Source of the DNA: Hamadaea flava
Lineage (GTDB): Bacteria > Actinomycetota > Actinomycetes > Mycobacteriales > Micromonosporaceae
Assembly (NCBI RefSeq): GCF_024172085.1
Contig: NZ_JAMZDZ010000001.1
Location: 6,448,001 to 6,512,000 of the forward strand
Reading direction: 5' to 3'
Length of the DNA stretch: 64,000 nucleotides
The notes beneath the pieces are model-generated. The model saw only the letters and a program-made list of their open reading frames with translations. It was not told where the DNA came from and searched no databases. The number at the start of each line of letters is the position of its first letter. The stretch's first letter is position 1. Made by a program: the position numbers and the translations under genes. Below, one piece after another: positions 33,176 through 41,578 of this stretch.

Positions 33176-34495
33176 TCAGGAGGCGGTGGAGGCCGCTTCG
33201 ACCTTGTCGGTCGCGGGCCCGTCGACGATGCCCTCGCGCGTCAGGAAGCGCTCAGCCATGCGTACCGACGGGTGGAACCCCGCCACCGCGAGCAGTGAGA
33301 TGCCGGCGATCACCAGCCAGCCGGCGCTGGGCAGGCCGGCGGGATGCCACGACATGGCAAGGAACGTGTACAAGGCCGGTGCCCAGCGGCCGCCCAGCGT
33401 GCTGAACACCTCGGCGACGCCGCCGTACTCGCCGCGTCGGGCCGGATCCATGAGTTTGGCCTGGAACGCCCAGCCGGCGCCCGAGAAGTACAACTCCGCG
33501 CCGGTCACGGCCACGTGCCCCAGCCAGACCAAGAAGATGGTCAGCAAACCGGCTGTGTTGTGCGTGGCCATGGTGATCAGGCAGGAGGCGACGAAGAAGG
33601 CGCCGGAGATGCGTACGGAGCGCAGCGCGTCGGAGACTGTCTTGACCCCACGGGAGGTGTACGCGGGCAGGAAGATGCACAGGACCGTGTTGGTGCCGAA
33701 CAACCAGGCCAGCAGCCAATGGGGCGCATCCGTCGCCTGCACCAGCCACAGTGGAATGACGACGTTGAGGAGCACCTGGTTAGTCCACATGGTGCCGCTG
33801 AAGAAACTGCTCAGCATCCAGCCGACGTTGTGCAGCGGTCCGCGCCCCGTCGGCCGTACGCCGGTGGACTTCCGGCCGGAGGACGACCGCGCGATGTCAT
33901 GAGGCGCCCTCGGCAGCCGCGCGATGAACACGGCGTTGAACAAGCCGATGACCAGCGTGAACAGGGGCATCCACCGGATGAGGGTCAAGTCGTCGACGGC
34001 AAGCGCGATGCCGCCGATGATCGCGCCGAGGGTGAAGCCGACGTTCAGCGCCGAATACATGTACGCCTGCGTCGCCACCCGTTCCTCCTCGGGCATGACG
34101 TCGAGGATGTAGGCGTTCCGGCCGGCCCCGGCGGCGTTCTCGATGATCTCGAAGCAGATGACCATCGCGAGGTAGCCGGCGAAGCTGCCGATGAACGGCC
34201 AGGCGCCGAACAGGACGGCGGCCACCAACGCGCCGACAGCCCACATGCGTTTCGGCCCGATCCGGTCGGTCAGCTTGCCGGCGGGATAGGCCAGCAGGAA
34301 CGACACGACGCCGGCCGCGGTGAGGCCAAGCCCCACCTGCGCCGCCCGCAGGCCCACGACCTGGGTGAAGAAGACTGCCGAACCGGTGAGGAACGTTCCC
34401 TCCGCGGTCGCGAACAACAGAGACTGGGTCGCCAGCCGCCGGGACAGCGGTGTCGGGGGGATCAGCCGGCGGAGGGACGCTCGGAGGTGAGACAC
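33176..34495 (-). CDS. Major facilitator superfamily transporter
   Basis: A 439-residue protein with twelve predicted helices and the MFS loop 2-3 motif GKLTDRIGPKRMW (about residues 73-85). The central loop contains SSSGRKSTGVRPTGRGP. The first half shows AGAGRNAYILDVMPEEERV. Likely a drug or metabolite exporter; the substrate cannot be inferred. No paired regulator is adjacent. Confidence 0.9.
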   Translation of the reverse strand: MSHLRASLRRLIPPTPLSRRLATQSLLFATAEGTFLTGSAVFFTQVVGLRAAQVGLGLTAAGVVSFLLAYPAGKLTDRIGPKRMWAVGALVAAVLFGAWPFIGSFAGYLAMVICFEIIENAAGAGRNAYILDVMPEEERVATQAYMYSALNVGFTLGAIIGGIALAVDDLTLIRWMPLFTLVIGLFNAVFIARLPRAPHDIARSSSGRKSTGVRPTGRGPLHNVGWMLSSFFSGTMWTNQVLLNVVIPLWLVQATDAPHWLLAWLFGTNTVLCIFLPAYTSRGVKTVSDALRSVRISGAFFVASCLITMATHNTAGLLTIFLVWLGHVAVTGAELYFSGAGWAFQAKLMDPARRGEYGGVAEVFSTLGGRWAPALYTFLAMSWHPAGLPSAGWLVIAGISLLAVAGFHPSVRMAERFLTREGIVDGPATDKVEAASTAS

Positions 34496-34550
34496 GGGTC
34501 TATCTGACCAGGAACAGTCGCGGTCTTCACCTGATTATCACGCCCGGAGG

Positions 34551-36524
34551 TCACTCGGCGTTCGGTCGCCTCGTCCACGCGACGGCGTCTTCGTGTGACA
34601 TCGGCCGGGCGAACAGAAAGCCCTGGCCGTAGCCGCAACCGATGGACATCGAGATGGCCCGCTGGCGCTCGGTCTCGATCCCTTCCGCCACCACCGTCAG
34701 GCCGAGCGTCCTGGTCAGCTGCACGATGCCCCGCACCAGTTCGCGTTGTCGCGTGGAGGTGGCCATCGTGCTGATGAAGATCCGATCGAGCTTGACGATG
34801 TCGAGCGGAACCTGGCGAAGGTAGCCCAGGGCGGAGTAGCCGGTGCCGAAGTCGTCGATCGCCATCCGGATGCCCCACTGCCGCAATCGCTTCAGGTCGT
34901 TCCAGACCTTGTCGTCGTCGCGCAGCAGGAGGCTCTCGGTGATCTCCAGGACGAGCCGGGCCGGGGGCAGGCCGGTCTCGGTCAGCAGACGGAGCACCGT
35001 GTCCACGAAACCGGTGGAGCGGAACTGTTGGACCGACACGTTGATGCTTATGTACGGGTACGTGTTGGACGCGGTTCGCGGCCACTCCAGGGCGTCGCGG
35101 ATCGCCGTGGCGAGCACCCAGTCGCCGATCGGGGTGATCAGGCCGGACTCCTCGGCGATGTCGATGAACTCGCCCGGTGACAGTACGCCCCGGGTGGGGT
35201 GCCGCCAGCGGACCAGAGCCTCGAACCCGGCGGTGTGACCGGTGCCGAGCGCGATGATCGGCTGATACTCCACCATCAGCGCGTCGTCCTGAAGCGCCTG
35301 CCGAAGCGCCGTACGCAACTCCAGCCGGTAGCCGACGGCGGTCGACGTCGCGGGATCGTACCGTCGCCAGTTGCCCCGGCCCGTGGCCTTGGCCGAGTCG
35401 AGGGCGAGGTCGGCGTGCCGCAGCAGTTCCTCGGCCGTACCGGCGTTCATCGTCGTGGCCACTCCGATGCTCGCGGTGCACGACAACATGTCGGCGCTGT
35501 CGAGGATCGGGGTGGCGAAGGCGTCGATGAGCCTGGCCGCCAGCTCGTCGACGATCTCGACGCCCGAGACGTTCGCCGCGAGTACGGCGAACTCGTTTCC
35601 GCCGACCCTGGCGATGAGGCAGTCTTCGGCGGCGTCGCCCAGCCGTTTCGCCACCGCTTGCAGAACCGCGTCCCCCGTCTCGCGGCCGAGGGCCTCGTTG
35701 ATCGCCCGGAAGTTGTCCAGATCGATGAGGAGGACGCCGGTGACGTCGAGGTCCGCGGCGATGGCCTCGCTGACCCGCTCGTCGAAGAACAGCCGATTCG
35801 GCAACCCGGTGAGCGCGTCCCGAAACAGCCGCCGGGTCAGCTCGTGCTCCAGGCGGCGTTGGTTGGTGACGTCCCGGAGCGTCACCACCACGCCGCGAAT
35901 CGACTCGTCGGTACGCAGATCGCGACACGAAACCTCGACCCGGACGGTTCGGCCGTCATCGGCGCGCAGGGTCCAGTCGGCTCGGCTGCCCCCGGCGACG
36001 GCCCGGGGGTCGATCGATCGGGCATAACGCAGCAGATACCCGGCCTGTCGCCGCTCGGACGAATCAACCAGGTCGACGAGCGAAGCTCCGGACAGTGCCG
36101 AGGTGCCCAGCAGGACGCGGGCGGACGGGCTCGCGTACCGGATCCGGTCGTCGTCGTCGATGATCAGGATGACGTCGCTCGTCTGCTCCACCAGCGTGTT
36201 CAGCCGATCATGGTGGCGCTCCATGATCTCCTCGGTCAGGCGTACCCGCTCGAGTGCGAAGGTGGCTTGGGACGCGAGCACTTCGAGAGCGACCGAGAGG
36301 TCCGGCCGATCGGCCGTGTCGCGGTCGAGGACCAATGCCCCTCGACGCACGGCGGCGGTGGGAGGCGTCCTCGTGGGCGGGAAGAGATCTGCGAAGACGG
36401 CGGGCCCGTCGCGGCGCTCGGCCAGGCGTGCGACGGCGCGTGCGACGACTGTGGCGATATCTTTGCGGCTGGCAGCGGTCAGGAACTCCGCCCCGGCGTC
36501 GCGTAACACGTCCAGCACCGACAT
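34551..36524 (-). CDS. PAS-GGDEF-EAL cyclic-di-GMP protein, degenerate GGDEF
   Basis: A 657-residue protein. The start is taken as ATG 36524, 12 bp after the GAF gene stop. An N-terminal GAF-like remnant (1-100), PAS (105-225, DVILIIDDDDRIRYASPSARVLLG), GGDEF (230-390) and EAL (400-650) domains are present. The GGDEF active site reads GGNEF (308-312), which should abolish or weaken diguanylate cyclase activity. The EAL side is intact: EAL at 435-437, ITES, DDFGTGYS, KLDRIFI and AEGIETE. So phosphodiesterase is the likely net activity, perhaps GTP-modulated. Co-transcribed with the upstream GAF protein. Confidence 0.9.
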   Translation of the reverse strand: MSVLDVLRDAGAEFLTAASRKDIATVVARAVARLAERRDGPAVFADLFPPTRTPPTAAVRRGALVLDRDTADRPDLSVALEVLASQATFALERVRLTEEIMERHHDRLNTLVEQTSDVILIIDDDDRIRYASPSARVLLGTSALSGASLVDLVDSSERRQAGYLLRYARSIDPRAVAGGSRADWTLRADDGRTVRVEVSCRDLRTDESIRGVVVTLRDVTNQRRLEHELTRRLFRDALTGLPNRLFFDERVSEAIAADLDVTGVLLIDLDNFRAINEALGRETGDAVLQAVAKRLGDAAEDCLIARVGGNEFAVLAANVSGVEIVDELAARLIDAFATPILDSADMLSCTASIGVATTMNAGTAEELLRHADLALDSAKATGRGNWRRYDPATSTAVGYRLELRTALRQALQDDALMVEYQPIIALGTGHTAGFEALVRWRHPTRGVLSPGEFIDIAEESGLITPIGDWVLATAIRDALEWPRTASNTYPYISINVSVQQFRSTGFVDTVLRLLTETGLPPARLVLEITESLLLRDDDKVWNDLKRLRQWGIRMAIDDFGTGYSALGYLRQVPLDIVKLDRIFISTMATSTRQRELVRGIVQLTRTLGLTVVAEGIETERQRAISMSIGCGYGQGFLFARPMSHEDAVAWTRRPNAE

Positions 36525-36535
36525 CGGCGCGACGG

Positions 36536-37150
36536 TTAGTTCGGCGACATCGCGTCCGCTGGGGCCGGCGACTCTGCGATCGAGCTGTCCATCCGGGCAA
36601 ACGCCGCTGCGGCGGCGGCCGCAAGCTCTTCCAGTGCGGCGACTTCGTCGGCGGACGCGCGGTGCAGATCGGCCCAGTAGGCGCCAATCGCTCCGATCGG
36701 AGACTGCGGACGGATCGGCACCATCACCAGACTCCGCACGAAAGTGGGCCGGTACGCCTCCTGCGGGATGCGACCGTCGACGCGAATGTCCGGAACGACC
36801 ACGGTCTGGCCGTGCATCATGGCCCACCCGCTGATGCACCGGTCGACCGGGAAGCGTTGCCCCTTCCACAGCGGGCTCATCGCGTCCTCGTCGGCGTAAT
36901 GGCAGTGCCCGTCGTCGTCGAGCCGGACGATCGTGACACCCTGGGCGTTCACGCCGGCTCGGGCGCTGCCCTTGAGAATGTGCTGAACCTCCTCGACGCT
37001 CTCGGCGTCCTCAAGCATCTGGACCGCCCATCCGATCGTATGCATCTCCGGGCTCCCCTCCGCTGCGCTCGATCCGCCGATCGCCTGCTCACCACGGCCA
37101 GCACCGATAGCGGTCTCGCCATACTCGACCAAAGCCATCATATCAGACAA
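36536..37150 (-). CDS. GAF domain protein
   Basis: A 204-residue soluble protein. The GAF domain at about 45-185 has GVTIVRLDDDGHCHYADEDAMSPLWKGQRFPVDRCISGWAMMHGQTVVVPDIRVDGRIPQEAYRPTFVRSLVMVPI. The Cys in DRCISGW is at a position often used for ligand binding. It is followed after 12 bp by the GGDEF-EAL gene, so it probably supplies or modulates sensory input. Ligand unknown. Confidence 0.87.
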   Translation of the reverse strand: MSDMMALVEYGETAIGAGRGEQAIGGSSAAEGSPEMHTIGWAVQMLEDAESVEEVQHILKGSARAGVNAQGVTIVRLDDDGHCHYADEDAMSPLWKGQRFPVDRCISGWAMMHGQTVVVPDIRVDGRIPQEAYRPTFVRSLVMVPIRPQSPIGAIGAYWADLHRASADEVAALEELAAAAAAAFARMDSSIAESPAPADAMSPN

Positions 37151-37282
37151 ACCGAGTCATCCTCACGATCCGATCCCGCACCGAAGTGAGCGGTCCAGAG
37201 TGGGAATGCATCCAGCTCCCACGGGAATCCAGATGCCCGGCGGCGATGAGTTTCGCCGTCGCACTCGGTCTCTATCAATAAC

Positions 37283-37336
37283 TTCCCAGGACGTCACAGA
37301 TTCCCGGGGACGCACAGATTTCCAGGACGCATCGGA
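37283..37336. repeat. Three 18-bp direct repeats in the 5' leader of the DHFR-like gene
   Basis: Units at 37283-37300, 37301-37318 and 37319-37336 read TTCCCAGGACGTCACAGA, TTCCCGGGGACGCACAGA and TTTCCAGGACGCATCGGA. The third merges into the Shine-Dalgarno (CGGAGGAA) 12 bp before ATG 37349. Either iterated regulator sites or duplication in the leader. The remaining part of 37151-37282 shows a GTGGGA/TCCCAC dyad only. Confidence 0.65.
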
Positions 37337-37348
37337 GGAAAGATCATC

Positions 37349-37927
37349 ATGACCGCGACCTACACGTTCGACGTCTTCTCCAGCCTCGACGGCTTCGGTT
37401 CCGTCAACGGCGGAGACTGGGGTGGATACTGGGGCAAGCAAGGCCCCGAGCTGCTCGAACACCGTCTCGCCCTGTACGCGGGCGAGCAGCGGATGGTCTT
37501 CGGGGCCACCACGTATCGGGTCTTCACCCAACTACTCGCCGAGGGCGCCGAGGAGACCGTGCGTGACCCGTGGGTCACCCGGATGACGCACCTGCCGGCC
37601 GTCGTCGTGTCGAGCACGCTGGACGGCGCCCCCGACTGGCCGGACGCGACCGTGATGAGCGGCGACGCCGTCGACGTCGTCGCCCGGCTCAAGGCAGAGT
37701 CCGACGTGCCGTTGCGCTCGCACGGCAGTCTGTCGATGAACCGGGCACTCATGGCCGCCGGCCTGGTGGACCGGGTCCAGGTCACGATCTTCCCGGTGAT
37801 CACCGGTCAGACCGGTGCGGAGCCCATCTTCCAAGGGGCGGCCGATTTCGATCTCGAACTGATCGAGAGCCGTACGCTCGACGGCAACATCCAGGAGCTG
37901 ATCTACCACCCCGCCCTGCACGGCTGA
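37349..37927 (+). CDS. Dihydrofolate reductase-like (RibD C-terminal) protein
   Basis: A 192-residue protein: TFDVFSSLDGFGSVNGGDWGGYWGKQGPELLEHRL, RMVFGATTYRVF, and VPLRSHGSLSMNRALMAAGLVDRVQVTIFPVITGQTGAEPIF. Same family as the gene at 28603 but the two are diverged, so not a recent duplication. An excellent Shine-Dalgarno (CGGAGGAA) is preceded by three direct repeats. NADPH-dependent reductase of unknown substrate. Confidence 0.9.
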   Translation: MTATYTFDVFSSLDGFGSVNGGDWGGYWGKQGPELLEHRLALYAGEQRMVFGATTYRVFTQLLAEGAEETVRDPWVTRMTHLPAVVVSSTLDGAPDWPDATVMSGDAVDVVARLKAESDVPLRSHGSLSMNRALMAAGLVDRVQVTIFPVITGQTGAEPIFQGAADFDLELIESRTLDGNIQELIYHPALHG

Positions 37928-37975
37928 GCACATGATCGAGCTGAGCCGTACCGCCCATCAACAGGTTCTCAGGCA

Positions 37976-38620
37976 TTAGGCGGAGAGCGGGCGTGCGCGG
38001 TCGGCGAGCATCCGCACCGCCAAGACGCCCAGCACCGACGCCATCAGATAGCGCTGGACGCGTATCCACCTCGGCCGGGCCGCCAGGAATGTCGCGACCT
38101 TCCCGGCGGCCAGCACGATGAGCCCATTGCCGATCAGCGCGATCGCGATCTGTACCAGGCCCAACAGCACCGCCTGTACCGCGACGTGGCCGCGGGCGGG
38201 CTCGATGAACTGCGGCAGCAGCGCCACGTAGATCATCGCGATCTTCGGATTGAGCAGGTTGGTCAGTAAGCCCATCGTGAAAAGCCGCCAGGTGGGGTCA
38301 TTCGGCAACTGCTGGGACTCGAACGGTGAACCCTTGCGACCCCGGAGCGCCTGAAAGGCCAGATACAACAGGTACGCCGCGCCGCTGACCTTGAGCGCTG
38401 TGTAGAGCACCGGAACGGCGGCGAAGACGGCGACGAGCCCGGCGGCCGTGGCGAGCAGGTAGACACCGAATCCGGCGGCCGTTCCGAGCAGCGAGGTCAG
38501 CCCGGCAGTACGCCCCTGGGCCAGGGTGCGCGAGACGAGATAGAACATGTTCGGCCCGGGGATCGCGACCATTGTGAGCTCGACGAGTGCGACGCCGAGG
38601 ACGGCACCGGTGCTGATCAT
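37976..38620 (-). CDS. LysE family amino-acid/metabolite exporter
   Basis: A 214-residue protein with six helices: VALVELTMVAIPGPNMFYLVSRTLAQGRTAGLTSLLGTAAGF (the PGPN signature), AYLLYLAFQALRGR, and RLFTMGLLTNLLNPKIAMIYVALLPQFI. Belongs to the RhtB/LysE translocators that export amino acids or homoserine-lactone-like compounds. Start ATG 38620. Confidence 0.92.
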   Translation of the reverse strand: MISTGAVLGVALVELTMVAIPGPNMFYLVSRTLAQGRTAGLTSLLGTAAGFGVYLLATAAGLVAVFAAVPVLYTALKVSGAAYLLYLAFQALRGRKGSPFESQQLPNDPTWRLFTMGLLTNLLNPKIAMIYVALLPQFIEPARGHVAVQAVLLGLVQIAIALIGNGLIVLAAGKVATFLAARPRWIRVQRYLMASVLGVLAVRMLADRARPLSA

Positions 38621-38733
38621 GAACAGAGCTTTTCAGCGAGCCCATGACCAGGCAAGTCAGTGCGATCCACGGCACCATACGGCCGACCTACGGCACCGGC
38701 CGGATCGGACGGTCGAGGCTTCGGCCCGCCCGC

Positions 38734-39090
38734 TTACCGGGCGTCGCCGTCGCCGTGGAGTACGCCGCGCGAGGCCCGGTCGGCGAGCTTGGCGATGTTC
38801 CGGGCGGCGACGTCCTCCAGCCGGATGTCTAGCCGGGTGCACAGCTCGGACAGGTACCACAGCACATCGCCCAGCTCCATGGTCAGCGCCTCCCGATCCG
38901 CGTCGGTGACCACGCCCTGCCGATCACGGAAGATCTTCTTCACCTTCCCGGCGACCTCGCCCGCCTCGTTGGCCAGGCCCAGCGTGGGATAGACGATGGG
39001 GTGGTCGGTCGCGATCGGCGCCCCGGTACGCGCGGCGGCCGCCTGGTAGGCGCTGAAGTCGAAGGCGTCTGAGCTGTTCTGGTCCGTCAC
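38734..39090 (-). CDS. MazG-like nucleotide pyrophosphohydrolase
   Basis: A 118-residue protein starting at GTG 39090. LGLANEAGEVAGKVKKIFRD and LTMELGDVLWYLSELCTRLDI give the ExxE and ExxD metal-binding pairs of the all-alpha NTP-PPase (MazG) fold. Single-domain form as in housecleaning enzymes. Cleaves NTPs to NMP and PPi; preference unknown. Confidence 0.9.
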   Translation of the reverse strand: MTDQNSSDAFDFSAYQAAAARTGAPIATDHPIVYPTLGLANEAGEVAGKVKKIFRDRQGVVTDADREALTMELGDVLWYLSELCTRLDIRLEDVAARNIAKLADRASRGVLHGDGDAR

Positions 39091-39113
39091 GGTGCTTAGT
39101 GTGGCCCAAGCGA

Positions 39114-39143
39114 GCTGTCCCGGTTCCCGGCAGCCGGGACAGC
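39114..39143 (-). terminator. Hairpin between the conserved hypothetical and MazG genes
   Basis: GCTGTCCCGG and CCGGGACAGC form a perfect 10-bp stem with a 10-nt loop, 22 bp past the stop of the 113-residue gene on the minus strand. Confidence 0.6.
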
Positions 39144-39164
39144 CCTGCCGACAGCGGCCGAGGG

Positions 39165-39506
39165 TCAGTTCCAGACCCAGGCCGCGCCGTGCCGATGCTG
39201 CGACGGCGCGGGCTCGGCGTCCACCGGACCGCCGTCGCGATGCTCCTTGACCGCTTCGAGCAGCGTCAGGCGTACGGTCAAGCGCTGCCGGCTGGTCCAG
39301 TAGTCCCGGACGAACCACGCCGGCGGATGGTCCGGCCGCCAGGGCGCAGGCAGCCAACGGCACTCGGCGTACTTGCCGAACTGCCGATGTCTCGGGGGAG
39401 CGTCCGGCAGCGCGCATTCGCCGCGGCCGGACAGGCACTCCGGCGTGTGCCGGGGCTCCCGTTCGCGGCCCAGCCAGGCCGGGGCGTCCTTGTCGGTACG
39501 AGACAC
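39165..39506 (-). CDS. Conserved actinobacterial hypothetical protein
   Basis: A 113-residue protein: PAWLGREREPRHTPECLSGRGECALPD, YAECRWLPAPWRPDHPPAWFVRDYWTSRQRLTVRLTLLEAVKEH and C-terminal QHRHGAAWVW. The spaced Cys and His residues and Trp-rich core are shared with a group of small actinobacterial proteins of unknown function; metal binding is possible. GTG 39506 start. Confidence 0.65.
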   Translation of the reverse strand: MSRTDKDAPAWLGREREPRHTPECLSGRGECALPDAPPRHRQFGKYAECRWLPAPWRPDHPPAWFVRDYWTSRQRLTVRLTLLEAVKEHRDGGPVDAEPAPSQHRHGAAWVWN

Positions 39507-39597
39507 AATCGAACCCTGCTTCGAACCACGCGATGTGGCCCTAAGGAGGGTGAGAAGTCGAGGTCACGGCATCAGAGTAGCGATTCGGCCCGCTGTG

Positions 39598-40167
39598 TCA
39601 GCCGAGTATTTCGCGGCGTCGGCGCTCCGACTCCGGCGTGTCCAGTTCGAGCGTCGTCTCGCTGAAGACGTTGTAGAGCTGAAGTTTCCGGCCGTTGTCG
39701 AAGACCAGTTCGAGTCCGGCCAGCAACCACGCCTGGGCCCGTTGCCCGTCCACCCGATCGAGGTGGAAGTCGTTCTCCAGCACGGCGACCTGCTGGACCG
39801 CCGCGCCGAGGACGGCGTCCAGTTCCGGCCTGCCCGGGTCGGCCCAGGCCAGCGCCAGGTCCGGGTCCGGGTCGGCAGAGTCGGCGGGGTCGGCAGGATC
39901 TGCCGTGTCGATCGGTACGCCGGAGTCGATCGTGTTCCAGCTCAGGTACAGCTGGTCGAAGCCGTCGAAGACGAGCTCCAGGCGCGTACCGCCGAAGTCG
40001 AGGATGAGCGGATAGGTGCTGCACCATTGCCCGTCGACGGTGAAGCACAGGCCGAGTACGGAGTCGAGCCGTCGCCCGAGGAGCGCCCGCAGGTTCGGGC
40101 CGTGGGTGCTGAGCGTCGCGCCGACGGTGTCCGTCACGACGGGCCGGTAACCGGCGATTCCGAACAT
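39598..40167 (-). CDS. Hypothetical protein with Ala-Asp-Pro repeats
   Basis: A 189-residue protein, not recognised. The N-terminal half is beta-rich (LCFTVDGQWCSTYPLILDFGGTRLELVFDGFDQLYLSWNTID). A central low-complexity ADPADPADSADPDP stretch precedes a second domain with WLLAGLELVFDNGRKLQLYNVFSETTLE. The two halves show similar LELVFD motifs, perhaps an internal duplication. Soluble, no signal peptide. Confidence 0.6.
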   Translation of the reverse strand: MFGIAGYRPVVTDTVGATLSTHGPNLRALLGRRLDSVLGLCFTVDGQWCSTYPLILDFGGTRLELVFDGFDQLYLSWNTIDSGVPIDTADPADPADSADPDPDLALAWADPGRPELDAVLGAAVQQVAVLENDFHLDRVDGQRAQAWLLAGLELVFDNGRKLQLYNVFSETTLELDTPESERRRREILG

Positions 40168-40191
40168 CGGGGCCTCCCCGCGAGGGTGGAA

Positions 40192-40222
40192 CCAGGGGCC
40201 ACCGGCAGTCGGTGGCCCCTGG
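40192..40222 (-). terminator. Strong hairpin after the DUF2089-SHOCT operon
   Basis: CCAGGGGCCACCG, loop GCAGT and CGGTGGCCCCTGG form a perfect 13-bp stem in the 180-bp gap between the SHOCT-like gene stop and the next minus-strand start. Confidence 0.75.
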
Positions 40223-40347
40223 CCAGAGCGGTCGATTCGGTTAGGATTCAGGTCGGCAGTTCCATCGTGCTCTGCTGTTGCGGGCGCGAACCTCGGGGAG
40301 GTGTTCCAGCACCTTCCCGGGGGCCCGTCCGATCATCCGGACGGCGT

Positions 40348-40773
40348 CTACTCGCAGAAGATGCGGACCTTGGCGTCCGGCTGGTCGACGTCGACCGTCA
40401 GCTCGTCCAGGTGCTCGATGAGGGTTTCGAGCTGGTCGGGCTTGAGCTGGGTCAGGTCGAACGGGATGCCCGACCGGGAGAGTTCCTTGTTGGCCTCGCC
40501 GAGCGCCTGCGGAGGGATCAACGCCGCGAGGCGTACGCCGGCGCGGAGCAGTTGCAGGGGAACCCGGATGTTGACCCGGCTGGGCGTGCCGTCGTCCGTC
40601 GCGTCGACGACGACGCGCAGATACTTCGGCTTCCCCTTCGGACGGACATCCGCGGCCGGGGCGGCCGGGGCGGGCTGATCGCGGTCGAGGGCGGCGAGGA
40701 GCTGGTCGGCCTCCTCCGCCGTGAGCTTGCCCTCGGCGAGCATCTGCAGAATGTCCTTGCGCTGTTCGTTCAC
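40348..40773 (-). CDS. SHOCT-like domain protein
   Basis: A 141-residue protein. The N-terminal ILQMLAEGKLTAEEADQLLAALDRD is the short SHOCT-like helical hairpin. The C-terminal part (YLRVVVDATDDGTPSRVNIRVPLQLLRAGVRLAALIPPQA) matches proteins that travel with DUF2089 regulators. GTG 40773. Third gene of a three-gene operon with the DUF2089 protein and a small membrane protein; probably an anti-regulator or envelope-stress component (inference). Confidence 0.85.
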   Translation of the reverse strand: MNEQRKDILQMLAEGKLTAEEADQLLAALDRDQPAPAAPAADVRPKGKPKYLRVVVDATDDGTPSRVNIRVPLQLLRAGVRLAALIPPQALGEANKELSRSGIPFDLTQLKPDQLETLIEHLDELTVDVDQPDAKVRIFCE

Positions 40774-40795
40774 GGTGCACTTCCTTTCCGGGTGA

Positions 40796-41056
40796 CTAAC
40801 TGATGGTCACGAGTACTGCCGTGCGCCCGTGCTCGACGTCGAGCCGGGTGCCGGGGAGGGCGGACACGATCCGCCAGCCGGAGCCGAGCGCCCGCAGCAT
40901 GTTGATGCGGTACACCAGGCACGCGACCGCTGCCACGCCCACCGCCAGCACGATCAGCGGCGACAGGACGAGCAGAACGGGGAGCACCGGAATCCAGATC
41001 CGGATGGGGCGACGGTTGTGACGCGTGGTCTTCACCGTCAGAAGCTGTGGCATCAT
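40796..41056 (-). CDS. Small membrane protein of the DUF2089 operon
   Basis: An 86-residue protein. ATG 41056 (or the next ATG, 41053) overlaps the DUF2089 stop. RHNRRPIRIWIPVLPVLLVLSPLIVLAVGVAAVACLVYRINMLRAL gives one long or two short membrane helices, then a short hydrophilic C-terminus. No domain recognised. The operon position suggests a membrane partner of the DUF2089/SHOCT proteins. Confidence 0.8.
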   Translation of the reverse strand: MMPQLLTVKTTRHNRRPIRIWIPVLPVLLVLSPLIVLAVGVAAVACLVYRINMLRALGSGWRIVSALPGTRLDVEHGRTAVLVTIS

Positions 41057-41427
41057 GGGCGACCCTCCAACTCGCGCAATGCCTGCTGGGCGTCGATCTC
41101 GCCGCGGCGCAGCCGATCGATGACATCGGCTCGCGACGGCGCCGGATCGGTCTCGACGAAGGCGAGTGTCTGCGTGATCCGGTTGAGCCGGGATTTGATC
41201 GTCGGGTAGCTCACCCCGAAGATCCGCTCCATCTCCTTGATGGAACCGTGGCACCGGACGAACGCCGTGACGAACACCTGGTCCTCCAGGCTGAGCTGGC
41301 CCAGTTGCGGGGGCTCGAACGCGCCTTCGATCGCCACGCCGCTGGCCAGGCGTACCCGCTCGACCACGAAGGGCTGGCCCCGGGTCAGGTTGGTGAGTTC
41401 TTGCCAGTCCATCGTCCGTGCTGTCAT
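41053..41427 (-). CDS. DUF2089 family regulator
   Basis: A 124-residue protein: LGQLSLEDQVFVTAFVRCHGSIKEMERIFGVSYPTIKSRLNRITQTL is the helix-turn-helix-like core of DUF2089. The C-terminal helix SRADVIDRLRRGEIDAQQALRELEG repeats the SHOCT-like motif of the third gene. The AT-richer promoter (41428-41485) has TTGAGTATCTTGAACTT-type repeats, candidate self-binding sites. Confidence 0.87.
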   Translation of the reverse strand: MTARTMDWQELTNLTRGQPFVVERVRLASGVAIEGAFEPPQLGQLSLEDQVFVTAFVRCHGSIKEMERIFGVSYPTIKSRLNRITQTLAFVETDPAPSRADVIDRLRRGEIDAQQALRELEGRP

Positions 41428-41578
41428 AACTAAAGTTGTACCTTGAGTATCTTGAACTTACAAGGAGCAGATCTTAATTTTCTGAAACCCGACATCATGT
41501 GAGACGGCGGGACACGGTCCGGGTGTCGAGGGCCTCGGGGACGGCGGACGTGCGCGCCATGGCGCCTGGGTGGCAGAC

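Noticed and set aside
40770-41126. Alternative minus-strand frame over the small membrane protein
   Set aside because: The overlapping frame with clear membrane helix and ATGA coupling to the DUF2089 gene is the real one.
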